A DNA stretch of 32,983 nt from Clostridia bacterium (GTDB taxonomy: Bacteria > Bacillota > Clostridia > Christensenellales > RUG350), in assembly GCA_017407285.1 (NCBI GenBank), contig JAFQWW010000076.1, positions 1 to 32,983 of the forward strand, given 5' to 3'. Positions 8,841-15,891 of the stretch are shown in pieces. The position numbers and the translations under genes were made by a program. The first letter of the stretch is position 1; every line of letters starts with the position of its first letter. Under the pieces are notes generated by a model, which was given only the letters and a program-made list of their open reading frames with translations, did no database searches and was not told the DNA's origin.

Positions 8841-8976
8841 CGTATACGGGCAGGTCTCCTGACTCGGATAGCTTTCGCTCGCGGTCTTCCCGGTTTCCCA
8901 GTGACTTATCGCGTTCTCCTACAGTAGCGGGGGCTGTGCTTACGCTTCCCTATTAAGTGTAATACACCCGTATACC
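8841..8976 (-). ncRNA. Cobalamin (adenosylcobalamin-type) riboswitch
   Basis: The minus strand carries the hallmarks of the cobalamin aptamer: GCACAGCCCCCGCTACTG near the 5' part, GTCACTGGG in the middle and the B12 box GAGTCAGGAGACCTGCC near the 3' end. The closing P1 helix is formed by GGTATACGGG and CCCGTATAC. A terminator and the DUF4430 gene follow. The 5' end lies only about 10 bases after the stop of the metal-dependent hydrolase gene, so its promoter must lie within that gene or it is read from the prs promoter. The aptamer call is very secure; the exact ends are approximate. Confidence 0.95.
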
Positions 8977-8986
8977 TATTAAATTT

Positions 8987-9643
8987 TTATTCCTCTTCGG
9001 GTAACTCTAAAACGACTACCCTCGTGTACTCCCCGTCGAATTGAGCGCGGGAAATTTCTATAGTATCGGACTCTGCGTATTCTACGACCTCGTCGTCGAA
9101 TTGACGTAAAAATCCGTCTACCTTATCAATATCGAGCTCTACACCGCGAGTTTTGTAGTGCATAGGAATAACGATATCAGGCATAAGTCTATCGACGTAT
9201 TCCTTTGCTTGTTCCGCATCTACGGTATAGTTTCCGCCAACGGGTATTAAAAGAACGTTTACAGGGCCTATAGCTTCGGCTAAATCAGGAGTACATTCCT
9301 GACCAATATCGCCCATATGACAAACGTCAACACCGTCGATACGGAACTTAAATATAAGATTTCCACCGCGTTTTGCACCGTCTACTTCGTCATGAGAAGA
9401 TCCTATAGCAGATATATGGATACCTTTCACATCAAAAGATCCCGTTTCAGACAAAACTACGGGGTTGCCACTAACGCCTTCCACAAAATTGTGATCGTCG
9501 TGATCGTGGCTCACAGTTACAACGTCCGATTGTACTTTGGGTAATTCTATTCCTATATACGATCGGTACGGGTCGGTTACCACAGAGCTGTCCGTGCTTT
9601 CTTCAAGACGAAAACATGAGTGGCCCAGCCATTGTATTTTCAT
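8987..9643 (-). CDS. Metal-dependent hydrolase, metallo-beta-lactamase fold (UPF0173-like)
   Basis: The 218-residue protein is a compact metallo-beta-lactamase-fold enzyme. It starts MKIQWLGHSCFRLEE, has the metal motif VSHDHDDHNF (HxHxDH), a second His in VCHMGDIGQ, and the late PDIVIPMHYKT His. The overall pattern with IPVGGNYTVDAEQAKEYV is that of the UPF0173/YtkL-type hydrolases, whose substrate is unknown. There is no export signal. AGGAGG precedes the ATG. It lies 33 bases after prs and is probably co-transcribed with it. The cobalamin riboswitch begins directly behind its stop codon. Confidence 0.88.
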   Translation of the reverse strand: MKIQWLGHSCFRLEESTDSSVVTDPYRSYIGIELPKVQSDVVTVSHDHDDHNFVEGVSGNPVVLSETGSFDVKGIHISAIGSSHDEVDGAKRGGNLIFKFRIDGVDVCHMGDIGQECTPDLAEAIGPVNVLLIPVGGNYTVDAEQAKEYVDRLMPDIVIPMHYKTRGVELDIDKVDGFLRQFDDEVVEYAESDTIEISRAQFDGEYTRVVVLELPEEE

Positions 9644-9676
9644 TTTTTCCTCCTATATTTCCCGATAAAGGGTTTA

Positions 9677-10819
9677 TTACTGTTTATAACTATCTAAAAG
9701 TTTGCTAATCTTGTTGGACGGATCCAAAAGAGTGCTTGCCGATCTATTTTGGTTAGAACCGGATACGATGTAAGCGATATATTTACTCATATCTGCTTCA
9801 ATGTACCAAGGCTCGTCTTTGAGTTCGGGTTTGGTGTAAGTGAGGTTAGTTCCAATAACCGCAGTAATCATACCGTCCTCGTAAGCTTTACGGAATTTTT
9901 CTATACCCTCCGTAAATATGGTATAGGTAGCAGTCAAGAATATGCGGTTTGCTCCTGCGTTTTTCAAGTCTTTAGCAAGACCTAGAGCGGAGTCACCAGA
10001 TGCTATTATATCGTCTGCTACGAAAACGTCCATTCCCATAACGGGACCACCTAAATATTCGTGCGCGATAATGGGGTTACGTCCGTTTACTATAGTGGTG
10101 TAGTCACGGCGCTTGTAGTACATACCAAGGTCTACGCCTAATACGCTAGAGTAATATTTGTTTCTGCTCATAGCGCCCTCGTCGGGACTGACTACCATAA
10201 AGTTGTTTTTGTCAAGTTTGATGTCTTTGAATCTCTTCAACAAAGCTTTCAATACCTGATAGGTGGGCATAAAGTTGTCAAAACCCATCAAAGGTACTGC
10301 GTTTTGTACTCTAGGATCGTGTGCGTCGAAGGTAACGATATCTTTAACGCCCATAGCTTCGAGTTCTAAAAGCATTTGCGCTGCGTCCAAGGACTCTCTC
10401 ATGCTTCTCTTGTGCTGACGACCGCCGTACAAAGTAGGCATAATAACGGTAAGTCTTTCCGCTTTACCACCGATAGCCGAGATAATTCTCTTCAAATCTG
10501 CGTAGTGATCGTCCGGACTCATTCTATTTTCTATGCCGAACATAGAGTAGGTGCAACCGTAGTTACCTACGTCTACGATAACGTAAGCGTCACGTCCTCT
10601 AACGCTCTCGTTAATAACCGCTTTACCGTCACCAGAGGAAAATCTCGGGCAACGTAAAGAAATTTGGAAGGTGTCTATTTTCTCACCGGTATCTTGCTCG
10701 TACCATTTGGTGAGATAATAATCTATCTTATTAGTGAGGTCCACCGCGCCGGGGGCTGCAAGAAGGGCTATCTTACTGTGGGGTTGTCCTACGAATATCT
10801 TATCTCCGGGTGCTTTCAT
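9677..10819 (-). CDS. prs: Ribose-phosphate pyrophosphokinase (PRPP synthetase)
   Basis: The 380-residue protein has the two phosphoribosyltransferase-like halves of PRPP synthetase, which transfers pyrophosphate from ATP to ribose 5-phosphate to supply nucleotide, His and Trp synthesis. Recognisable elements are PTLYGGRQHKR (ATP/flexible-loop region), VTFDAHDPRVQNAV (divalent metal and R5P site), VSPDEGAMSR (ribose-phosphate side) and VFVADDIIASGDSALG (the PRPP loop). It is longer than the classic approximately 315-residue enzyme and the PRPP loop reads ASGDS rather than DTAGT. This fits the longer form seen in some Clostridia. GGAGG lies upstream of the ATG and a good promoter at 10879-10907 is seen. 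Confidence 0.88.
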   Translation of the reverse strand: MKAPGDKIFVGQPHSKIALLAAPGAVDLTNKIDYYLTKWYEQDTGEKIDTFQISLRCPRFSSGDGKAVINESVRGRDAYVIVDVGNYGCTYSMFGIENRMSPDDHYADLKRIISAIGGKAERLTVIMPTLYGGRQHKRSMRESLDAAQMLLELEAMGVKDIVTFDAHDPRVQNAVPLMGFDNFMPTYQVLKALLKRFKDIKLDKNNFMVVSPDEGAMSRNKYYSSVLGVDLGMYYKRRDYTTIVNGRNPIIAHEYLGGPVMGMDVFVADDIIASGDSALGLAKDLKNAGANRIFLTATYTIFTEGIEKFRKAYEDGMITAVIGTNLTYTKPELKDEPWYIEADMSKYIAYIVSGSNQNRSASTLLDPSNKISKLLDSYKQ

Positions 10820-10878
10820 TTCGGGTTCCTCCGTCTTCTCTTATTTTAGTTTTGACTATAACAGTCTTATACGCTTAT

Positions 10879-10907
10879 ATTATAACACAAGGGAAAACAA
10901 ATCGCAA
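10879..10907 (-). promoter_or_regulatory. Sigma-A-type promoter for prs
   Basis: Minus-strand TTGCGA (10902-10907), a spacer of exactly 17 bases and TATAAT (10879-10884). The -35 box lies in the loop, and most of the spacer in one arm, of the 13-bp perfect inverted repeat at 10888-10921. Confidence 0.75.
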
Positions 10908-10921
10908 CTTGTTTTCCCTTG
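10888..10921. terminator. 13-bp perfect inverted repeat between the glycosidase-like gene and prs
   Basis: CAAGGGAAAACAA (10888-10900) pairs perfectly with TTGTTTTCCCTTG (10909-10921) around an 8-base loop. It follows the stop codon of the glycosidase-like gene, so it probably ends that transcript, although the T-run after it is short and interrupted. It also contains the -35 region of the prs promoter. Confidence 0.6.
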
Positions 10922-10936
10922 CTCAATTAGTTATTT

Positions 10937-13012
10937 TTAATATTTTGCGCCTTTTCTATACATATCGAGTTCGACGTCTATCATATAGTTGACCTGTTTG
11001 ATTTTCCAAAGTATGGCTTTTTCGTCACTTTGATAAAGCATACTGGGCTCATAACCAAGCATAGAGTCACGTCTAACCAAAGGTATAGCAGCCTTTGCGT
11101 TCTCAATTTCACGGCGTGCAAGTTTCTCAATCTTGTCACAAATGGACAAAATCTTCTGAGGAGTTTTTGCATTCAACAACTCAATACGATAGTTGTAGAG
11201 ATATTTTGCGTTGATGGTCGTGATAAGCGTTCTTCTTATGAATTCGCCAAGGTTGATGAAACGCAATAAATCGTCGTTTTTCTTCTTTATGGATTTAGCT
11301 ATTTTCAAGCCTTGCTCCATAAGTTTTAACATTTTCTTAAATCCTTTGATTTCTTCGGGCGCACGGAGAGAATATACGCTAGCACGTCCTAAGTCCTCAA
11401 TTTTGTAAAGTCCGTTCCAAATTCCGCTACCGAAATGCGCTTCGGGGGGTTTGGGGAGTTTTACGTCCTTTATCAAACACATAGGATAAGCAGGTCCTAC
11501 ACGGCACGGTCCGTACTGATCTTCGTCCGTTGCGTTGTAGTAGGTAATACCCTCGCTCCAAAGAGCAAATACTTCTTTTATCTTCTCGTACTCTTCTTCA
11601 GACAAGGATTTTGCTATCAAATCAATCTCTTCTTCACTACTATGACCGTTTACGGTGTAAGAGTTCTTAACTTGGCGCGCGATGATAGAGGGATAGAAAC
11701 CAAAGTGATGGTTTTCCATAAGTCCGCAAAGACCGTACTTTTCTCTGCACTCTTCAATAGCGTCAAGACGCGCTTGCCACTGATAAGGGAAGGGCTCGTA
11801 GGGAGCAGTACCAAAGTCCCACGTTCTACCCGCAGTCTGCACCATAGCGTAAAGACGGATATTTCTCTCTTTTGCGATCTTCGCCTCGGACAAGAAATAC
11901 TGACCGGGGCCCGCAAAGGAGAGGGTGTAGTCCATAATAATCTCCATAGCCTTGCCTATCTTGCGCTTTTCGAACATTTCGAAGGTAACTTGCAAAGATA
12001 CGTCGGTGGGGAGAGTTTTTAGTAGTTTTATACGCGCCTCTTCGTCAACGTAACCAAAGTTGTAGGTCCAGAATACGATATCTGCATCGGGTTTTATAGC
12101 GCGAATGGTGTCGCGAACGAGCTCCAACCACTCCTTGAAGTCGTAACAGGGATACCAACCGGGAGAATGTTTCTCCATGGATTCGGGGATATTGTCCGCG
12201 GGTTTGTCGTAATAATGACGAGGAGAAACGTGAGGATCACGAGAGGGAAACTCAATGGACTCTCCTACGAATACTATACCCTTAAATCCGGGATGCTCGC
12301 GGAATACGGGTCCGTAGATAGAATCAAAGGTCTCTTTTGCTCCCTCATCCAAAGGATGATTGAAATTTTTGAGATAGCTATATGCGTAGGTGTCGATACC
12401 GTAGGCTTTAGCGCGGTTTATAATGTCGGTAAAGTCGCACTCTCCTACCGTGGTGTGCTTGGAGTCTTTAACGAAAAGCAAAATAGCGTCGAAACCGTAA
12501 TGCGCGCATACGTTTAAGTACTCGTCGGGATATTCGTCACAACCGTAACCGGAGTGAATCATACGCGGAGTGTACTTTGCACGTTGCTCTAATACGCCTT
12601 TGGTAAGATAGGGCGCTTTTTTGTCACCCAACTCAAACTCCATAGAGAATAACGCTTGTTGGAAACCTCTATCGTCAAACGCCTCAATCAAAATACCTTT
12701 ATCCGATACGGTGCGACGTCTACCCATATAGCCTTCGCCGTCGCCAAGGTTTTTACCTAAAGTACCGAATATATCAGCGTTTTTATCGTTTTTAACTATA
12801 GTAGCCTTTATGCCGAAGGCAACCTTCAAATAGTCCTTAAAATCTTTAAGCGCGTTGTCCGCTACTACGCTATCGAAATCCTTAGATATAGTGATTTCCA
12901 TAGGAATTGCGTACTCGTCTGCAGAAGGCAAAACGGATTTGTCCCATTTAACCTTGTGATGAAGCTTGCACATTCTTTTTCTAAAGTCGTAATTCTGCTC
13001 TAATTTTAACAT
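10937..13012 (-). CDS. Cytosolic glycoside hydrolase-like protein (hexosaminidase/alpha-glucuronidase-type architecture)
   Basis: The 691-residue protein has no signal peptide. Residues about 40-130 look like the small alpha/beta domain that precedes the catalytic barrel in GH20 and GH67 enzymes (DNALKDFKDYLKVAFGIKATI, then a GILIEAFDDRGFQQALFSME end). A barrel-like region follows from YTPRMIHSGYGCDEYPDEYL to about residue 480, containing GIVFVGESIEF, VFWTYNFGYVD and GLMENHHFGFYPS. The C-terminal third is helical. Acidic residues that could be catalytic (the Glu in FVGESIEF, the Glu in LMENHH) are visible, but I cannot fix a GH family. AAGGAG precedes the ATG and a promoter is seen at 13042-13070. 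It is transcribed alone. Confidence 0.7.
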   Translation of the reverse strand: MLKLEQNYDFRKRMCKLHHKVKWDKSVLPSADEYAIPMEITISKDFDSVVADNALKDFKDYLKVAFGIKATIVKNDKNADIFGTLGKNLGDGEGYMGRRRTVSDKGILIEAFDDRGFQQALFSMEFELGDKKAPYLTKGVLEQRAKYTPRMIHSGYGCDEYPDEYLNVCAHYGFDAILLFVKDSKHTTVGECDFTDIINRAKAYGIDTYAYSYLKNFNHPLDEGAKETFDSIYGPVFREHPGFKGIVFVGESIEFPSRDPHVSPRHYYDKPADNIPESMEKHSPGWYPCYDFKEWLELVRDTIRAIKPDADIVFWTYNFGYVDEEARIKLLKTLPTDVSLQVTFEMFEKRKIGKAMEIIMDYTLSFAGPGQYFLSEAKIAKERNIRLYAMVQTAGRTWDFGTAPYEPFPYQWQARLDAIEECREKYGLCGLMENHHFGFYPSIIARQVKNSYTVNGHSSEEEIDLIAKSLSEEEYEKIKEVFALWSEGITYYNATDEDQYGPCRVGPAYPMCLIKDVKLPKPPEAHFGSGIWNGLYKIEDLGRASVYSLRAPEEIKGFKKMLKLMEQGLKIAKSIKKKNDDLLRFINLGEFIRRTLITTINAKYLYNYRIELLNAKTPQKILSICDKIEKLARREIENAKAAIPLVRRDSMLGYEPSMLYQSDEKAILWKIKQVNYMIDVELDMYRKGAKY

Positions 13013-13041
13013 AACCTTTCTCCTTACGGAATGATAATGTT

Positions 13042-13070
13042 ATTCTACCCTACCTAACCCTAAAAGTCAA
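13042..13070 (-). promoter_or_regulatory. Sigma-A-type promoter for the glycosidase-like gene
   Basis: Minus-strand TTGACT (13065-13070), a 17-base spacer and TAGAAT (13042-13047), about 30 bases before the ATG at 13012. Confidence 0.7.
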
Positions 13071-13212
13071 TATAAAATATTAAAATAAATGTACACAATC
13101 TTTCAAGTTTGGAAGATAATGAGAAATATATACACCCACTTACCGTCGCCGTAAAAAAGCATAAGTGATAGGCTAAAAACGGTGATAGACACGAGCTAGG
13201 GTGAAAATAAAA

Positions 13213-13258
13213 ATCACTCTCAAACGCGCGTACTGTGTCGTACGTAACCCGATGAGAG
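13213..13258. repeat. Palindromic repeat unit A (GTAC-N6-GTAC core)
   Basis: A core CGCGTACTGTGTCGTACG followed by TAACCCGA is enclosed by an outer CTCTCA/TGAGAG stem, so the unit can fold into a two-tier hairpin on either strand. It matches unit B at 13342-13398 over roughly 26 bases with few differences. It lies in the 419-base gap between mnmA and the glycosidase-like gene, in which no gene is seen. Confidence 0.6.
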
Positions 13259-13298
13259 CCTTAATATTTTTTCGTATATCGAAGTGTCTACCCCTCCT

Positions 13299-13443
13299 GT
13301 CATCGAGGTAAAAAGGGATATTTGCGAGAGAGACGAAATAGCAAAACTGCCCCAAGGGGCGCGTACTAAGTGGTACGTAACCCGAAGGGGCAGTTTTTGA
13401 TATTGAAGTATGTCGACGCAAATATCCCTTTTTACCCGATGAC
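13299..13443. repeat. Nested inverted repeat overlapping the 3' end of mnmA, containing repeat unit B
   Basis: A 28/27-base inverted repeat with a single unpaired base has arms at 13299-13326 and 13417-13443; 19 bases (13308-13326 and 13417-13435) are perfectly complementary. The right arm includes the last codons and stop of mnmA, so the left arm is an inverted copy of the gene end. Inside is a second hairpin with 11-bp arms AAAACTGCCCC (13343-13353) and GGGGCAGTTTT (13387-13397), and inside that a GTAC-TAAGTG-GTAC core that repeats unit A. On the minus strand the structure could act as an mnmA terminator, but no T-run follows. Confidence 0.75.
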
Positions 13444-14493
13444 ACCGCCACCAAGACAAACCTCCCCCTTATACAATACGCAATATTGCCCTTCGGCAAT
13501 CGCTCTCTGGGGAGAAGAAAAGTCTACTTGGACTAAATTGTTGGGTAGAATGGTGTAGGTTGCGTCTTGTAGGGGTTGACGATGACGGATACGAGCGGTT
13601 ACGGTATCCGTTTTTTGGGTGGGAGTGCCGTTTATCCAGTTGAAAGACTCGCAAGTGAGGGTGGACTTGAATAGACAATCGTCCTCGCCGTGGGAAACGA
13701 AAAGGATATTGTTTTGAACGTCTTTGCCGGTGACGAACCAACGCTCGCCCTCGCCACCTATACCTAAGCCCTTTCTTTGACCTAGGGTATAGAAAAACAC
13801 GCCTTGATGACGTCCAACGACCTTACCGTCACAGACGATATCGCCCTCTTGCATGGGGATATACTGGGATAAAAACTCGCGGAATTTTCGCTCGCCTATA
13901 AAGCAAATGCCCGTGGAATCTTTTTTGTCTGCGGTAACAAGGGATAGTTTTTCGGCAATTCGTCTAACCTCACTTTTGTCGGATATATCTTGAAGAGGGA
14001 ACAAAACGTCCTTGATTTGCTCTTCGGATAATTGGTTCAAAAAGTAGGTTTGGTCCTTGTTTTCGTCCTTTGCGCGAGTCAAGTAAGTTCTGCCGTTTTC
14101 TCGTTTTACACCACAATAATGTCCCGTGGCTACGTAGTCCGCACCCGCTAACTTTGCACGCTCTAAAAAGGGCTTAAATTTTATCTCGCGGTTACACAAA
14201 ACGTCGGGGTTAGGAGTTCTACCCTTTTTGTACTCTTCCACGAAATGGAGAAAGACTCTTTCCCAATATTCTTTGGAAAAATCGGCAGTATAGAACGGAA
14301 TATCCAAAGTTCCACAAACGCGCAAAGCGTCTGCGTAATCGGCTTCGGCGGTACAGTGTCCCATATCGTCCTCTTCTTTCCAATTACGCATAAAAAGCCC
14401 GACTACGTCATAGCCTTGCTCTTTTAATAGGTAGGCGGCAACCGAACTGTCCACGCCACCAGATATTCCAACCACTACTCTCTTTTTACTCAT
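13432..14493 (-). CDS. mnmA: tRNA-specific 2-thiouridylase MnmA
   Basis: The 353-residue enzyme places sulfur on U34 of tRNA-Lys, tRNA-Glu and tRNA-Gln. The PP-loop GISGGVDSSVAAYLL is at the N-terminus and VGLFMRNW follows. The two catalytic cysteines are in NPDVLCNREIKF and STGICFIGERKF. YVATGHYC, DQTYFLNQL and the C-terminal beta-barrel segment (TVTARIRHRQ) are typical. Length is standard. The start ATG overlaps the end of cysK by 8 bases, giving translational coupling with little Shine-Dalgarno. The last codons and stop lie in an inverted repeat (see 13299-13443). A tRNA-Gln gene, one of its likely substrates, lies in this window. Confidence 0.96.
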   Translation of the reverse strand: MSKKRVVVGISGGVDSSVAAYLLKEQGYDVVGLFMRNWKEEDDMGHCTAEADYADALRVCGTLDIPFYTADFSKEYWERVFLHFVEEYKKGRTPNPDVLCNREIKFKPFLERAKLAGADYVATGHYCGVKRENGRTYLTRAKDENKDQTYFLNQLSEEQIKDVLFPLQDISDKSEVRRIAEKLSLVTADKKDSTGICFIGERKFREFLSQYIPMQEGDIVCDGKVVGRHQGVFFYTLGQRKGLGIGGEGERWFVTGKDVQNNILFVSHGEDDCLFKSTLTCESFNWINGTPTQKTDTVTARIRHRQPLQDATYTILPNNLVQVDFSSPQRAIAEGQYCVLYKGEVCLGGGVIG

Positions 14494-15394
14494 ACAACTT
14501 TGTCGAAAGATATCTCATGCCAGTGTCTGGGAGAATGACTACGATATCTCCTTTTTCCTCTTTAGATAACTCAACTGCCGCCGCCAAACTAGCGCCCGAC
14601 GTGATACCTGCTAAAATGCCTTCTTCTTTTGCCAAACGCCTTGCATAACGATAGGCGTCCTCGTCTTTTACTTTGAAAATCTTATAAAAATCGTCCAAAT
14701 TCACGATGTCGGGAATAAAACCTGCGCCTATACCTTGAAGATTATGCGCGCCTTTCTCCTCTCCCGACAAAACTGCGGAAGAATAGGGCTCGACTGCGAT
14801 GATTTTGGCGTTTTTTCCTTGCTTTTTTATATAATCGGCTATACCGCCTAACGTACCACCCGTTCCTACTCCGCCTACGATAAAAGCAGTGGTCGGAAGA
14901 TCGTCAAATATCTCGGGCGCAGTGGTAACCTCGTGTGCGTAACGGTTGTCAAGATTGGTAAACTGGGAGGGAATAAAAGAGTTTTTTATCTCACGGCTCA
15001 ACTCTTCCGCTCTCTTTATAGCGCCTGCCATACCAAGTTTACCCTCGGTCAAGACTATTTCCGCCCCGTATGCGGATAAAATCTTTCTTCTCTCCACGCT
15101 CATAGTGTCGGGCATGGTAAGTACGAGCCTACGTTTCTCAACGGCACAACGAACGGCTAGTCCGATACCCGTGTTTCCGCTCGTGGGCTCTATGATAACG
15201 GTGTTTTGGTCGATTTTACCCCTCTTTATCGCGTTTTCTATCATGTAAAACGCCGTACGATCCTTGATAGAACCGCCGGGATTGAAAAGTTCGACTTTGG
15301 CGTAAATTCGTCTTTCTCCGTCGCTTGCCACGATATTATTCAATCTAACCAAAGGGGTTTTTCCTATGGTTTGTAAAAGGTTTTCTTTGAACAT
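14486..15394 (-). CDS. cysK: Cysteine synthase A (O-acetylserine sulfhydrylase)
   Basis: The protein makes cysteine from O-acetylserine and sulfide using pyridoxal phosphate. Starting at the ATG at 15394 it is 302 residues: MFKENLLQTIGKTPLVRLN is a textbook CysK N-terminus, and GTGAGG lies just upstream. A longer reading from 15439 adds 15 residues without a good site and would overlap the promoter. The PLP lysine is in GGSIKDRTAFYM. SGNTGIGLA is the substrate loop and GVGTGGTLGG the phosphate-binding loop. TSGASLAAA and VVILPDTGMRYLST close the fold. It is read together with mnmA, a sensible pair because cysteine is the ultimate sulfur donor for tRNA thiolation. Confidence 0.95.
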   Translation of the reverse strand: MFKENLLQTIGKTPLVRLNNIVASDGERRIYAKVELFNPGGSIKDRTAFYMIENAIKRGKIDQNTVIIEPTSGNTGIGLAVRCAVEKRRLVLTMPDTMSVERRKILSAYGAEIVLTEGKLGMAGAIKRAEELSREIKNSFIPSQFTNLDNRYAHEVTTAPEIFDDLPTTAFIVGGVGTGGTLGGIADYIKKQGKNAKIIAVEPYSSAVLSGEEKGAHNLQGIGAGFIPDIVNLDDFYKIFKVKDEDAYRYARRLAKEEGILAGITSGASLAAAVELSKEEKGDIVVILPDTGMRYLSTKLYE

Positions 15395-15411
15395 AACTAC
15401 CTCACGGGATA

Positions 15412-15439
15412 ATTGTAACACACCGAGAGGATTTTTCAA
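15412..15439 (-). promoter_or_regulatory. Promoter for cysK-mnmA
   Basis: Minus-strand TTGAAA (15434-15439), a 16-base spacer and TACAAT (15412-15417), giving a very short leader before the ATG at 15394. Confidence 0.6.
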
Positions 15440-15462
15440 AGTCTTTTTTTGAAAATTTTATA

Positions 15463-15491
15463 TTGACAAAGGTCACTTTGTATGATAAAAT
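15463..15491 (+). promoter_or_regulatory. Promoter for the TM1266-ABC transporter operon
   Basis: A perfect TTGACA (15463-15468), a 17-base spacer and TAAAAT (15486-15491). The predicted start near 15498 leaves a leader of about 115 bases before the first gene. Confidence 0.75.
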
Positions 15492-15497
15492 TTTATA

Positions 15498-15610
15498 TAT
15501 CGGAAATCGATGATACGTTCGGAGATGATGAGAAAAGAATAATTAGACCTTACCGTACGCAGTACGGCTCTTTTCCTATCATTTTCGTGATAGGAATTTT
15601 TTTTAGGAGT
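15498..15610 (+). promoter_or_regulatory. Attenuator-like 5' leader ending in an intrinsic terminator
   Basis: The leader contains a perfect CCGTAC-GCA-GTACGG hairpin (15553-15567). It ends in a perfect 9-bp terminator stem TTCCTATCA/TGATAGGAA (15573-15596) followed by eight T, directly before the AGGAG of the first gene. Two upstream GATGAT segments (about 15508-15533) could pair with the 5' arm of the terminator (CTATCAT) as an antiterminator. The layout is that of a riboswitch or other attenuator. I do not recognise the aptamer: no TPP, cobalamin, SAM, purine or guanidine-I motif is present. Confidence 0.6.
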
Positions 15611-15614
15611 AAGT

Positions 15615-15872
15615 ATGGAAAACTCGGAAAGAATAGGAATTATAGGAATAATCGTGGAAGAAAAAGAGGTAGGCGGAGAAGCCCCCTTGAAGATACAATC
15701 CGTTTTGTCGGATTACGCTAAATGCATAGTTGCACGCACGGGTGTCCCCGTGCACGATATGGGGGTATCCGCTATCTCCGTAATAGTTCGTGGAAAGGTG
15801 GAAACTTTCTCTGCAATCACGGGCAAACTCGGACGAATAGCGGGCGTATCCGTAAAATCTTTGATAAAATAA
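15615..15872 (+). CDS. TM1266-family small regulator-like protein
   Basis: The 85-residue protein resembles the TM1266 family, described as the iron-only hydrogenase system putative regulator, with an ACT/NikR-C-like alpha/beta fold. The features are the opening RIGIIGIIVEE, the central CIVARTGVPVHDMGVSAISVIVRG and the ending GKLGRIAGVSVKSLIK. Family members lack a clear DNA-binding segment and probably act by binding a small ligand. Here it is the first gene of an ABC transporter operon, not next to hydrogenase maturation genes. A ligand-sensing role for the transported compound is possible but unproven. AGGAG precedes the ATG. Confidence 0.8.
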   Translation: MENSERIGIIGIIVEEKEVGGEAPLKIQSVLSDYAKCIVARTGVPVHDMGVSAISVIVRGKVETFSAITGKLGRIAGVSVKSLIK

Positions 15873-15891
15873 TTTTTTAAGGAGTAGACTT

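Noticed and set aside
11435-12022. Plus-strand frame of 195 codons inside the glycosidase-like gene
   Set aside because: No ribosome site and no recognisable protein; it is the shadow of the minus-strand gene.
13173-13499. Minus-strand frames of 79-108 codons across the palindromic block
   Set aside because: They read through the hairpins, overlap the end of mnmA out of frame, and have low-quality, Arg/Tyr-rich translations.
15498-15610. TPP or other known riboswitch in front of the NMT1/THI5-like transporter
   Set aside because: The thi-box CTGAGA and its partner are absent, as are cobalamin, SAM, purine and guanidine-I motifs; it is left as unassigned.
15482-15721. Plus-strand reading frame of 79 codons starting in the promoter of the TM1266 operon
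   Set aside because: Its start lies inside the promoter, it crosses the terminator, and it overlaps the better supported TM1266 gene out of frame.
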